A stretch of DNA of 15,529 nt from Acidimicrobiales bacterium. GTDB taxonomy: Bacteria > Actinomycetota > Acidimicrobiia > Acidimicrobiales > Acidimicrobilacustridaceae. The notes beneath the pieces are model-generated. The model did not search any database. It saw only the letters and a list, made by a program, of their open reading frames with translations, and had not been told where the DNA came from. The stretch covers positions 1 to 15,529 of the forward strand of contig JALQSZ010000009.1 of assembly GCA_023264135.1 (NCBI GenBank), written 5' to 3'. Shown one piece after another: positions 1 through 7,852 of the stretch (positions are counted from its first letter, which is position 1; every line of letters begins with the position of its first letter). The position numbers were made by a program, and so were the translations under genes.

Positions 1-71
1 TGACCCTTCTTGGTGTCGACAACTGCACCCTTGATGCCGGTGCCGCCGATATCGATACCCAGAACCTTCAT
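1..71 (-). CDS. ppgK: Glucokinase of the ROK / polyphosphate glucokinase type (N-terminus only)
   Basis: Only the first 23 codons are present; the gene runs off the left edge. The peptide MKVLGIDIGGTGIKGAVVD is the nucleotide/phosphate-binding loop (DIGGTxxKG) that opens ROK-family sugar kinases, and its spacing from the start is very like actinobacterial polyphosphate glucokinases, which phosphorylate glucose in the cytosol with polyP or ATP. A strong Shine-Dalgarno sequence GAGGAGG (79-85) sits 7 nt before the ATG and fixes the start. It is the last visible gene of the gnd-galM-pgi operon, 68 bp behind pgi. The family (ROK kinase) is clear. The polyP preference, and hence the symbol, is an inference from this loop and the neighbours; an ATP-only glucokinase or another ROK sugar kinase remains possible. 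Confidence 0.72.
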   Translation of the reverse strand, partial: MKVLGIDIGGTGIKGAVVDTKKG

Positions 72-78
72 CCGTCAG

Positions 79-102
79 CCTCCTCGCCCGTGGACGGAGG
101 AG
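79..102 (-). promoter_or_regulatory. Shine-Dalgarno of the glucokinase gene with an upstream complementary hexamer
   Basis: On the minus strand CTCCTC (102 to 97) is exactly complementary to GAGGAG (85 to 80) inside the ribosome binding site, with 11 nt between them. In RNA this could form a 6-bp hairpin that hides the site. A competing pairing, CCGTC upstream with GACGG just before the ATG, would enclose the same region. The complementarity is seen in the sequence; a regulatory role is inference. Confidence 0.3.
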
Positions 103-113
103 TCTGCCACGCT

Positions 114-133
114 CCCGGGAGCGACGTCCCGGG
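114..133 (-). terminator. Hairpin between pgi and the glucokinase gene
   Basis: CCCGGGA and TCCCGGG form a perfect 7-bp stem around a 6-nt loop, starting 7 bp after the pgi stop codon. No T-run follows on the minus strand, so it is not a canonical intrinsic terminator. It could be a weak terminator, an attenuator lowering glucokinase expression relative to pgi, or an mRNA 3'-end stabiliser. Confidence 0.4.
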
Positions 134-139
134 CTTGGC

Positions 140-1780
140 CTAGGACCGACCGCGACCCTTGCGATACCGACGAATAAGCGCACTCGTCGAGGAGTCGTGC
201 GTAAGCGCGGGCGCGGCGTCGGAAGTCAGTTCGGGGATAATCGCTTGGGCCAGTTTCTTGCCCAATTCCACACCCCACTGATCGAACGAATCGATACCCC
301 ACACCGCGCCTTGCACGAAGGTCTTGTGTTCGTAGGTGGCAATGAGCTGACCAAGGACCTTGGGTGAAAGCTCGGGCACCATGATCGAAGTTGTCGGGTG
401 GTTGCCCGCAAACGTTCGTGCTGCAACTTGTGCTTCAGGAACTCCGTCGGCTCGCACTTGCTCTGCGGTTCGACCGAATGCCAATGCTTCAGGCTGGGCA
501 AAAAAGTTCGCCATGAAGATGTCCTGGTGTCCACCGACTTCGTGCGCAGGAGACACAAGCCCAATGAAATCTGCCGGGATCAGCTTCGTCCCTTGATGAA
601 TGAGTTGGTAATACGCGTGCTGACCATTCGTGCCCGGTTGACCCCAAACAATTTCGCCGGTTTGCGTTCCAACTGTGCGACCCCAACGATCGACGGACTT
701 CCCATTGCTTTCCATCGCCAATTGCTGCAGATACGGCGTGAGATGCGCGAGGTAGTGGCTATAGGGAAGCACTGCAAGCGTTTGCGCACCAAAGAAGTTG
801 TTGTACCAAACGCCAATAAGTCCAAGGATGAAGGGAAGATTCCGCTCCATGGGCGCGGTGCGGAAATGTTCGTCGACGAGTCGAAATCCCTCGAGCATTT
901 CAGTGAAGTTGTCGGGACCAATTGCAATCATCAGCGACAAACCGATTGCCGAGTCGTAGCTATATCGGCCACCAACCCAATCCCAGAAACCAAACATGTT
1001 GTCGGTATCGATGCCGAACTTCTCGACTTCAGTTGCGTTCGTCGAGACGGCGACAAAGTGCTTTGCAATTGCCGCATCGTCCCCAAGCGACGCAAGCGCC
1101 CAATCGCGCGCACTGTGGGCATTCGTCATTGTCTCGAGCGTCGTAAAGGTCTTCGAGGCGATGATGAACAACGTCTCGGCAGGATCGAGATCGTGAGTCA
1201 GTTCATAGAACTCGGTGCCATCAACGTTTGAGACGAAGCGAACGTCGATGTTTTCTTGCGCGTACGGCAACAGCGCTTCGTGCGCCATGCGCGGACCGAG
1301 ATCGCTTCCACCGATACCCACATTGATGACGGTGCGAATGCGCTTGCCGGTATGGCCAACCCATTCACCTGAGCGCACTCGATTCGAAAACGAAGCCATG
1401 CGATCAAGCACCTCGTGCACATCGGGAACGACATCGTGTCCTTCATCGGTGAACACCACTCCCTTGGGGGCACGAAGCGCAATGTGGAGTACCGCACGAT
1501 CTTCCGTGACGTTTATGTGATCGCCTGCCCACATCGCGTCGCGTAAGCCCTCGACATCGGCACGTCGAGCAAGCGCGAACAACTTGCTCAGCGTTTCGTC
1601 GGTGAGTCGATGCTTCGCATAGTCAACGTACAAATCGCCCACTTCGATGTTGAGGCGATCTCCACGCGTTGGATCGGAGGCAAACAAGTCGCGCAAATGC
1701 ACATCTGCGATTTCTGCTTGGTGAGCGGCGAGTTCCCACCATTCACTGGATTGCTCGATTGGCTGCGGTGCATCAGACAT
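140..1780 (-). CDS. pgi: Glucose-6-phosphate isomerase
   Basis: Interconverts glucose 6-phosphate and fructose 6-phosphate in the cytosol (glycolysis, gluconeogenesis, return flux of the pentose phosphate pathway). The 546-aa product has the full length of the large bacterial/eukaryotic PGI family (about 550). Visible landmarks are [13 protein letters not shown] (151-163, phosphate loop), the ASKTFTT loop (208-214), the family signature around [10 protein letters not shown] (265-274), catalytic Glu357 in MESNGK, catalytic His388 in NGQHAYYQ, and Lys508 in the C-terminal signature WGVELGKK. These positions nearly match the E. coli enzyme. The start is set by AGGAG (1786-1790) 5 nt upstream. 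It is third in the gnd-galM-pgi-glucokinase operon, 15 bp behind galM. The last ten residues are unusually basic ([10 protein letters not shown]). Identification is secure. Confidence 0.98.
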   Translation of the reverse strand: MSDAPQPIEQSSEWWELAAHQAEIADVHLRDLFASDPTRGDRLNIEVGDLYVDYAKHRLTDETLSKLFALARRADVEGLRDAMWAGDHINVTEDRAVLHIALRAPKGVVFTDEGHDVVPDVHEVLDRMASFSNRVRSGEWVGHTGKRIRTVINVGIGGSDLGPRMAHEALLPYAQENIDVRFVSNVDGTEFYELTHDLDPAETLFIIASKTFTTLETMTNAHSARDWALASLGDDAAIAKHFVAVSTNATEVEKFGIDTDNMFGFWDWVGGRYSYDSAIGLSLMIAIGPDNFTEMLEGFRLVDEHFRTAPMERNLPFILGLIGVWYNNFFGAQTLAVLPYSHYLAHLTPYLQQLAMESNGKSVDRWGRTVGTQTGEIVWGQPGTNGQHAYYQLIHQGTKLIPADFIGLVSPAHEVGGHQDIFMANFFAQPEALAFGRTAEQVRADGVPEAQVAARTFAGNHPTTSIMVPELSPKVLGQLIATYEHKTFVQGAVWGIDSFDQWGVELGKKLAQAIIPELTSDAAPALTHDSSTSALIRRYRKGRGRS

Positions 1781-1795
1781 AGGAACTCCTAGGAC

Positions 1796-2737
1796 TCAAG
1801 TGAGAGAAAGAACAAAGCGAGCGGTAAACCGTTCACCCGGCGCAACCATCGGGGTTGTGCCTTGACAGAGCGCGTTCGTTGCGGCGGTCATCGGTTCAAG
1901 GGCAATGAAGTCTGCACCCATTGGGGAATACACCTGCGCGTAGGGGTACTTGCGATCGAAGACGACCGTCAATCGACGTCGACCCGATGCCAACAACAAC
2001 TGACGATCAGCGCCTAATCGGTAGGCGTTGTCATACGAGGTTCCCGCCAATTTCACAATCGATGCCGGTTCGGCGTGTTCCTCACCAGTCGGAAGCCCAC
2101 GATCATCGAGTACGAGTCGCGTGCGCGATGGCATCCCGAGTCGGATTCGATCGCGCTCCACATCAGGCAATTGAAAATAGGGATGCCAACCGAAACTGAT
2201 CGGCACCGCTCGACGACCGGTTGCCGTCACCGTGGTGGAAACCATGAGCCGACCGGGAGAAACCGTGAATCCCACCGAGAGTTCATGGGGAAACGGAAAC
2301 GCGGCCATGACTGCTTCGTCGGCCGAAGCGTCGAATGTCGCAACCATCGCCGCAGAACTCGCCTGTGCTTTGACCGACACCAATTCCCATCCCGAGCGAC
2401 CGACAAAGAGACCGTGAATCGGAAGTCCGTTTTCGTCTCGATGCAATGAAAGGTCGCTGAGGTCCACCGATTTCGAACCGATCCGATAGGACTCCGAGGC
2501 CAGGCGATTGGCCCACGGCGCGAGCAATGGAACACCGGTGGTGTGTCCGTTTCGCGCCGCGTCAGGACCGCCGTGAAAATTCACGTACTCGCGGCCCTTA
2601 TGTGTGAGCGATGCCCCGACCAGTCCGACTTCCGGCATCACGGAGAATGCCGTTGGTCCTGCGGCGAGCGTTACGGAGGCAACGCCATCGATTGTCGAAA
2701 CGACAACCGAGCCATCGGCGCCTGGATCAGTTGCCAC
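1796..2737 (-). CDS. galM: Aldose 1-epimerase (galactose mutarotase family)
   Basis: Converts alpha and beta anomers of an aldose, probably glucose or galactose, in the cytosol. The 313-aa product shows the family's catalytic set: His108 in LPIHGL, His185 in FGWHPYF (general acid) and Glu281 in ALEPMTAATNAL (general base), with Arg78 (WANRL) and Asp236 (SYDNAYR) as sugar-binding candidates. A longer reading from 2833 exists, but its extra 32 residues lie inside gnd and look non-homologous. The GTG at 2735-2737 overlaps the gnd stop by 11 bp and gives the normal family N-terminus, so translation is probably coupled to gnd. There is no strong Shine-Dalgarno. Between gnd and pgi, it may feed the right glucose anomer to glucokinase, or act on hexose phosphate as a glucose-6-phosphate 1-epimerase; the subfamily is not certain. 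Confidence 0.85.
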   Translation of the reverse strand: MATDPGADGSVVVSTIDGVASVTLAAGPTAFSVMPEVGLVGASLTHKGREYVNFHGGPDAARNGHTTGVPLLAPWANRLASESYRIGSKSVDLSDLSLHRDENGLPIHGLFVGRSGWELVSVKAQASSAAMVATFDASADEAVMAAFPFPHELSVGFTVSPGRLMVSTTVTATGRRAVPISFGWHPYFQLPDVERDRIRLGMPSRTRLVLDDRGLPTGEEHAEPASIVKLAGTSYDNAYRLGADRQLLLASGRRRLTVVFDRKYPYAQVYSPMGADFIALEPMTAATNALCQGTTPMVAPGERFTARFVLSLT

Positions 2738-3755
2738 TCGCCGGCTTCTCGTCGTGACCACCGAATTGCTTGCGCATGGCCGACAGCAACTTGTCGGCGT
2801 AATCCGCTTCACCACGCGACGTGAAGCGCTCATAGAGCGACGTGGTCAAGATCGGTGCTGGTGCTCCAATGTCGATGGCAGCAAGGCTTGTCCAACGACC
2901 TTCACCAGAATCGCTCACTCGACCAGCAAACGTGTCGAGCTGCGGATCTTCCACTAACGCAGCAGCCGTGAGATCGAGAAGCCATGAAGCCACAACGCTT
3001 CCGCGGCGCCACACTTCAGCAACGGATTCAATGTCGATGTCGTATTGGTAATACTTCGGCTCGCGCAACGGCGTGGTTTCCGCGTCATTGTCGCGAGCGA
3101 GTTTGCCTGCATTGGCGTGCTTGAGAATGTTGAGGCCTTCGGCATACGCCGCCATGAGTCCGTATTCGATGCCGTTGTGCACCATCTTCACAAAGTGCCC
3201 AGCACCCGCCGGCCCGCAATGCAACCAACCTTGTTCTTCGGGAGTGAAGTCACCAGTCCGGCCCGGCGTACGTTCGGCGTCGCCAACTCCAGGAGCAATT
3301 GTTCGGAAGATTGGTTCGAGATGCGTGACGATGTCGTCCTCGCCGCCGATCATGAGACAGAACCCGCGATCAAGACCAAAGACGCCACCGCTTGTGCCAA
3401 CGTCCACGTAGTGAACGCCCTTTGGCGCAAGTGCCTCGGCTCGATCAACGTCGTCGCGGTAATAGGTATTGCCACCGTCGATCACGATGTCGCCTGATTC
3501 CATCAGTGCAGCGAGATCATTCACTGTGCCGCCTGCGTACGCCGCAGGAACCATGACCCATGCAGCGCGGGGCACCTCGAGCTTCGAGACGAAGTCGGCG
3601 AGATCAGTTGCGCCGGTGATTGCGTCGCTTTCTGCCGCCAGGGAGGTCACCGCTGCGGCATCGACATCGAACACCACGCAGGTGTGGCCATCACGAACAA
3701 GACGGCGAACGAGATTGGCACCCATTCGCCCAAGACCGACCATGCCGAGCTGCAT
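2727..3755 (-). CDS. gnd: 6-phosphogluconate dehydrogenase, decarboxylating, short (GntZ/NAD-like) type
   Basis: Oxidatively decarboxylates 6-phosphogluconate to ribulose 5-phosphate (oxidative pentose phosphate pathway, cytosol). The 342-aa protein belongs to the short class rather than the 470-aa NADP class. It has the Rossmann loop GLGRMG (7-12), the substrate loop DVGTSGG (118-124), and the catalytic Lys190 and Asn194 in GHFVKMVHNGIEYG. Residues after the second Rossmann strand are VFDVD (28-32). Acidic residues there usually mean NAD rather than NADP. A reading from 3806 adds 17 residues. The ATG at 3755 is preferred because MQLGMVGLGRMG is the family N-terminus and AAAGGA sits about 7 nt upstream. 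It is the first gene of the operon, and its stop overlaps galM. Zwf and 6-phosphogluconolactonase are not in the window. Confidence 0.93.
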   Translation of the reverse strand: MQLGMVGLGRMGANLVRRLVRDGHTCVVFDVDAAAVTSLAAESDAITGATDLADFVSKLEVPRAAWVMVPAAYAGGTVNDLAALMESGDIVIDGGNTYYRDDVDRAEALAPKGVHYVDVGTSGGVFGLDRGFCLMIGGEDDIVTHLEPIFRTIAPGVGDAERTPGRTGDFTPEEQGWLHCGPAGAGHFVKMVHNGIEYGLMAAYAEGLNILKHANAGKLARDNDAETTPLREPKYYQYDIDIESVAEVWRRGSVVASWLLDLTAAALVEDPQLDTFAGRVSDSGEGRWTSLAAIDIGAPAPILTTSLYERFTSRGEADYADKLLSAMRKQFGGHDEKPASGN

Positions 3756-3891
3756 CAGATTCCTTTCGATTCCGCCGGACAGCGGAGCCTCCATCCTGCC
3801 AAACACGCTGGGCTCCTGCTGAAGGCCCCACCCGCGAGACAGAACCGGAGTTGTGGCAAAGTCTCTTCGTCCACCATCAAAGGTTCATGTG
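3756..3891. promoter_or_regulatory. Divergent intergenic region between gnd and the membrane-PLC gene
   Basis: This 136-bp gap separates two divergent genes and must hold the promoter of the gnd-galM-pgi operon and that of the plus-strand membrane protein. I see the gnd ribosome binding site (AAAGGA) and the plus-strand site AAAGG (3879-3883). I could not pick convincing -10/-35 pairs or an operator on either strand. Confidence 0.45.
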
Positions 3892-6216
3892 ATGACTGCG
3901 TCGGCAAGCGAGCAACACAACCGACGGTCCACGAAGCGAACCGCACGCCACATCGGTTCAATTGCGTGCGCAGTGATGTTCTTTCTCACATTCACCTTGG
4001 GAGTGACATCAGTTTGGACACGAATGACCGTGTTCGACTCTGCCCGCTTTGCGGAACGGGCCGAGCGGGTTCTGGATTCACAGGCGGTGCGGGCCAAACT
4101 CGCCGACGAAATCACAAATGCGATTGTGAACGCTGGCCCTTCAAACATTGCTTCATTTCGAACGATTATCCGATCGGCGCTTGATCCGATCTTGCAGACA
4201 CCTGCTTTTCGGTCGATCTTTCGAAGAGCGCTCGACACCGGACACGACTATCTCTTCACTCGAAGCGGCAATGTCGAAGTCATCAATCTCAGCGAAAGCC
4301 TCAACGTGCTTTCGGGAAGCCTCCAGGCAACAAACCCAGACCTTGCGAATGCAATTCCGACGGGAACGAATGAACTACTCGTCAAAATTGGCGACCACAC
4401 CCGAGGTCTAGGTCTCTGGAGAATCGCCGAGAAGTTGACTCTTGCTGGCATCGGCCTCCTCATCGCCGCAGCACTTTTCGCATTCGGAACCGTTGCGCTT
4501 GACACCAACCGTCATCGGTCAACGTTTGCTCTAGGAATTTCCGCAGCTTTTAGCGGTGTCGTCATGTTTGCGATTGCAACGATCGCTCCGATTGTCGCCG
4601 GTTCTTACGCAAATGACCCCGACACCGAACGGGCGCTCGTCGCGGCGACGGAATTCTTTGTGAGCGATTACCGGCTCTACGCAATTTGGATTATTGGAAT
4701 TGGTGTTGTGCTGTGTGCATTTGGAACAGCAACAACACCTCATGGTGAAGTAGTCACAGTGAAGTCGGTCATCGACCGAATGCGAGCAGCAATCGAACGC
4801 CACAAGCCGACATCGCAACGCGGTCGAATCGTTCATGCGTCGCTACTCATGGCGATCGGCCTCATCATCGTGGTGGAACGAGAAACCGTTATTCCACTGG
4901 CGGTAATCGTTGTCGGCGCTGTGTTGGCATACGTCGGAGCCTCGCAACTCCTTTCGATCGTCGGTCGACAATCATCGATTTCGACGCGCAAAGCGATCAT
5001 GGCCGACGTCAAGAACGTTCGATTGCGCAGTCCGATTACCCGAATCGCGTTGGCGACGGTGGCCCTGCTTTTTGCGATCGGCATTGGAGCGTGGTTCACA
5101 ACTTCCGGGGCGCGCTCAAAATCCACTGCGAACGAACAACGAAAGTGCAACGGTTTCGCGGAGTTGTGCGACAAGCCATTGAACGAAGTGGCATTTCTTG
5201 GCGCCCACAACGCGATGTCGACCGCAGCAGATCCTGGCTGGCTGTTCTACGAACAAACCAAGAGCATTCCTGCTCAGTTGGATTTTGGTGTTCGTGCGCT
5301 GCTGGTCAAGACGCATTACGGAATCCCCACCACCGTGAACGTCACGGGAGCGAACACGGTTATTACTGACAGCGTCGCTGAACTCACGGTGAACCCCGTC
5401 AATCAAGATGATCAATATTCGAACGAGCAACAACTCAAAGCCAAGCAGTTGCAATCGCAAATCAAGGTCGATCCCAACCTCCGTGACGTGTATTTGTGTC
5501 ACGTCTATTGCGAATACGGCGCGACCAAGTTCACAACGGCGCTCGGGTACGTTCGCCAGTTCCTGATCAACAACCCTGACAACGTCATCATCTGGTTCAT
5601 CGGCGATTACGTCTCAAAGGCCGACACCGAGAAAGCAATGCGCGAAGCCAAGGTGCTCGATCGCGTTCTCGAGTACGACCCCAATGCACCAATGCCGACA
5701 CTCGGTCAACTCATTGATTCGAAGCGCAACATCATCATGGTGTCCGAATTCAGTGGTGCTCCCCCAGCGTGGAATGTGCGCGGCTACGGCATTTTCCAAG
5801 ACACACCATTCACCTTCCGCAAAGACTCGGAGCTCTACGCCCCCGGTTCGCCGAAGTACACCGGCACCCAAACAGTGACTGGTCCGATTCCGGCCACGGC
5901 TCCCGGCCCTGACGGAACCGATCAATGGACCAAAGACTGGATCGGCGTTCCCAGTTGTGCGCCCAACCGAGGTACTCCAGCTTCCCCGCTCTTCCAGATC
6001 AACCACTGGGTGACTCCTGCTGGCGCCGCGCCCACCATCGGCGAAGCCAAGGCCGTCAATGCCTACGACGTGCTCATGCCTCGAGTGCAGGACTGCATGA
6101 CCCAACGAGGGAAATTCCCCACGATCGTGGGTGTGAATTTCGTGGAAATTGGCGATGCACTCCGTGTTGTCAACGACTTGAACTCGGGCAAGATCGAGCC
6201 GATCTCTGCCAAGTAG
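3892..6216 (+). CDS. Multi-pass membrane protein with C-terminal PI-PLC-like phosphodiesterase domain
   Basis: A 774-aa protein of unknown substrate. Hydrophobic segments at about 21-43, 182-203, 211-237, 261-280, 313-328, 332-355 and 383-403 suggest seven membrane helices, with a roughly 140-residue extracytoplasmic loop after the first. That puts residues 404-774 outside the membrane. The outer part resembles the PLC-like phosphodiesterase TIM barrel: FLGAHNAMS (His439), QLDFGVRALLVKTHYG (462-477), LCHVYC (His537) and a NPDNVIIWF strand (561-569). The two histidines match the acid/base pair of PI-PLC X domains. The residue after the first His is Asn rather than Asp, and Lys473 stands where acidic or Arg residues are common, so activity is uncertain. 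The ATG at 3892 is chosen over an upstream GTG (3853) because AAAGG lies 8 nt before it. Divergent from gnd; no clear functional partner. Confidence 0.8.
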   Translation: MTASASEQHNRRSTKRTARHIGSIACAVMFFLTFTLGVTSVWTRMTVFDSARFAERAERVLDSQAVRAKLADEITNAIVNAGPSNIASFRTIIRSALDPILQTPAFRSIFRRALDTGHDYLFTRSGNVEVINLSESLNVLSGSLQATNPDLANAIPTGTNELLVKIGDHTRGLGLWRIAEKLTLAGIGLLIAAALFAFGTVALDTNRHRSTFALGISAAFSGVVMFAIATIAPIVAGSYANDPDTERALVAATEFFVSDYRLYAIWIIGIGVVLCAFGTATTPHGEVVTVKSVIDRMRAAIERHKPTSQRGRIVHASLLMAIGLIIVVERETVIPLAVIVVGAVLAYVGASQLLSIVGRQSSISTRKAIMADVKNVRLRSPITRIALATVALLFAIGIGAWFTTSGARSKSTANEQRKCNGFAELCDKPLNEVAFLGAHNAMSTAADPGWLFYEQTKSIPAQLDFGVRALLVKTHYGIPTTVNVTGANTVITDSVAELTVNPVNQDDQYSNEQQLKAKQLQSQIKVDPNLRDVYLCHVYCEYGATKFTTALGYVRQFLINNPDNVIIWFIGDYVSKADTEKAMREAKVLDRVLEYDPNAPMPTLGQLIDSKRNIIMVSEFSGAPPAWNVRGYGIFQDTPFTFRKDSELYAPGSPKYTGTQTVTGPIPATAPGPDGTDQWTKDWIGVPSCAPNRGTPASPLFQINHWVTPAGAAPTIGEAKAVNAYDVLMPRVQDCMTQRGKFPTIVGVNFVEIGDALRVVNDLNSGKIEPISAK

Positions 6217-6310
6217 CCCCAGCGGTCGTTCGATAGGCCAAGTCCCTCGTGGGCCGATAGATTCACCCCCCTGAGCGCCCGGCCGATCCGGGTGACGAGA
6301 AGGGGAAGTC
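6217..6310 (+). promoter_or_regulatory. Leader region of the aldehyde dehydrogenase gene
   Basis: This gap between the membrane-PLC gene and the aldehyde dehydrogenase carries a short inverted repeat, CCCGG (6278-6282) with CCGGG (6288-6292), and an overlapping alternative TCACCC (6263-6268) with GGGTGA (6290-6295). The two are mutually exclusive pairings just ahead of the AGGGG ribosome binding site. Neither is followed by a T-run. Whether this is a weak terminator for the upstream gene or a 5' leader fold is open, and no clear promoter hexamers were found. Confidence 0.25.
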
Positions 6311-7771
6311 ATGCTGACGTACGACAAGTTCTTCATCGGGGGCGAGTGGGTCGAACCCGCGGGGAACGAAACACTCAAGGTGCTCTCGCCGACCACCGAA
6401 GAGGTCATTGGTTCTGTTCCGGTCGCCACCAATGCCGACATGGATCGCGCCGTTGCTGCCGCAAAGGCCGCACTCACTGGCCCGTGGGCGGACTACACGC
6501 CACAAGAGCGCTCAGCGCTACTGGCAAAGGTCGCCGAACTCCTCACTGCTCGCCAGGAAGAGTTCACCAACCTCATCACCAGCGAAGTTGGTGCGCCGTA
6601 CTACTTCTCGATGTTCGGACAGGTGCTGTCCTCAACGATGGTGCTCAACTCCTTCGCACAGCACACACTGAACTTCCCATTCGAAGAGCGTCGCGACGGC
6701 GCACTCGGTGGTCAGATCATTGTTCGACGTGAACCAGTCGGTGTTTGCGCCGGCATCATTCCGTGGAACGTGCCGCTGTTCATCACCACGCTCAAGGTTG
6801 GACCGACGCTTGCATCGGGTTCGACCATCGTGCTGAAGCCCGCTCCGGAAACCCCGCTCGATGCCAACCTCTTCGCCGAGGTACTCATCGAAGCTGGCGT
6901 TCCTGCCGGCGTCATCAACATCGTTCCGGCCGACCGCGAGGTTGGCGAGTACCTCGTGCGTCATCCTGACGTGAACAAGGTCAGCTTCACCGGTTCGACC
7001 GCTGCTGGTCGCAAGATCGGCGCCATTTGCGGCGAGCAACTCAAGCGCTGCACCCTCGAACTTGGTGGAAAGTCCGCCGCAATCATTTGCGACGACGCCA
7101 ACATCGAAGAGGCAGTCGGCCACATCATTCAGGGTGGCCTCATGAACAACGGTCAGGCGTGTGTTGCGCTCACCCGCGTTCTTGCTCCGGCCAGCAAGTA
7201 CGACGAAATCCGCGACGCCCTCGGTGCCGCTGTTGCATCGCAGGTTGCTGGCGACCCGGCCAACCCCGAGAACATGTGTGGACCACTCATCGCCGAGCGT
7301 CAGCGCGAGCGTGTCGAGGGATACATCGCCAAGGGCAAGGCTGAAGGCGCAACCGTTGTTGTCGGTGGCGGACGTCCCGATGAAGCAAAGGGTCACTTCG
7401 TGTCCCCCACGCTTTTCGCCGATGTCACCAACGACATGACCATCGCCCGCGAAGAAATCTTCGGCCCAGTGTTGTCGCTTATTAAGTACGACACCCTCGA
7501 AGATGCCATCGCTATTGCGAACGACAACGATTACGGCCTTGCCGGAGCGTGCTACACCTCCGACATCGAAAAGGGCATCAACGTTGCTCGCAAGGTTCGC
7601 ACCGGCACCTTCGGCGTGAACACCGCACAGGGTATGGACTTCAACGGCCCGTTCGGTGGCTTCAAGAACTCCGGCGTTGGCCGCGAGCTTGGCCCCGAAG
7701 GCATCGAAGCATTCTGCGAGTGCAAGACCATCTCGCTTCCCGGTGGCATTGATCTTCCGATCGGCGGCTGA
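6311..7771 (+). CDS. NAD(P)-dependent aldehyde dehydrogenase
   Basis: Oxidises an aldehyde to the carboxylic acid with NAD(P)+ in the cytosol; the substrate cannot be read from the sequence. The 486-aa product is full length for the ALDH superfamily. The oxyanion Asn153 lies in IPWNVP, cofactor-binding Lys176 in VLKPAPET, the Rossmann-type loop FTGSTAAG at 226-233, the general base Glu250 in LELGGKSA, the catalytic nucleophile Cys284 in NNGQACVAL, and the EEIFGPV motif near the C-terminus. The start is supported by AAGGGGAAG a few nt upstream. It appears monocistronic: 94 bp follow the preceding gene and a strong terminator lies behind it. It is convergent with the ThDP-like gene of the acyl-CoA dehydrogenase operon, so a shared pathway (e.g. 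aldehydes from alcohol or lipid breakdown) is possible but unproven. Confidence 0.95.
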   Translation: MLTYDKFFIGGEWVEPAGNETLKVLSPTTEEVIGSVPVATNADMDRAVAAAKAALTGPWADYTPQERSALLAKVAELLTARQEEFTNLITSEVGAPYYFSMFGQVLSSTMVLNSFAQHTLNFPFEERRDGALGGQIIVRREPVGVCAGIIPWNVPLFITTLKVGPTLASGSTIVLKPAPETPLDANLFAEVLIEAGVPAGVINIVPADREVGEYLVRHPDVNKVSFTGSTAAGRKIGAICGEQLKRCTLELGGKSAAIICDDANIEEAVGHIIQGGLMNNGQACVALTRVLAPASKYDEIRDALGAAVASQVAGDPANPENMCGPLIAERQRERVEGYIAKGKAEGATVVVGGGRPDEAKGHFVSPTLFADVTNDMTIAREEIFGPVLSLIKYDTLEDAIAIANDNDYGLAGACYTSDIEKGINVARKVRTGTFGVNTAQGMDFNGPFGGFKNSGVGRELGPEGIEAFCECKTISLPGGIDLPIGG

Positions 7772-7796
7772 TCAACCCACCAACGTTGTGTAGTAC

Positions 7797-7835
7797 CCGG
7801 GGGTCGACCACACGGTCGGCCCCCGGTTGCGTTTT
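7797..7835 (+). terminator. Intrinsic terminator of the aldehyde dehydrogenase gene
   Basis: CCGGGGGTCGACC (7797-7809) pairs with GGTCGGCCCCCGG (7814-7826) as a 13-bp stem with one T-G wobble and a 4-nt loop. It is followed by TTGCGTTTT. It lies 25 bp after the stop codon, in the gap between convergent genes. The T-rich tail is on the plus-strand side only, so it primarily serves the aldehyde dehydrogenase. Confidence 0.88.
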
Positions 7836-7852
7836 GTGAACGTGAATGGCGT

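Noticed and set aside
398..1231. A 277-codon open frame on the plus strand opposite pgi
   Set aside because: It lies entirely antisense to a secure pgi gene, has no recognisable family and a low-complexity, Arg/Cys-rich composition typical of mirror frames in GC-rich DNA.
2738..2833. N-terminal extension of the aldose epimerase
   Set aside because: The extra 32 residues overlap gnd coding sequence and do not look like the family; the GTG overlapping the gnd stop gives the expected N-terminus.
5614..6477. A 287-codon open frame on the minus strand across the end of the membrane-PLC gene and the aldehyde dehydrogenase start
   Set aside because: It is antisense to two well-supported genes, shows no family motif and crosses a gene boundary.
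6632..7396. A 254-codon open frame on the minus strand inside the aldehyde dehydrogenase
   Set aside because: It is antisense to conserved ALDH catalytic motifs and its translation has no recognisable domain.
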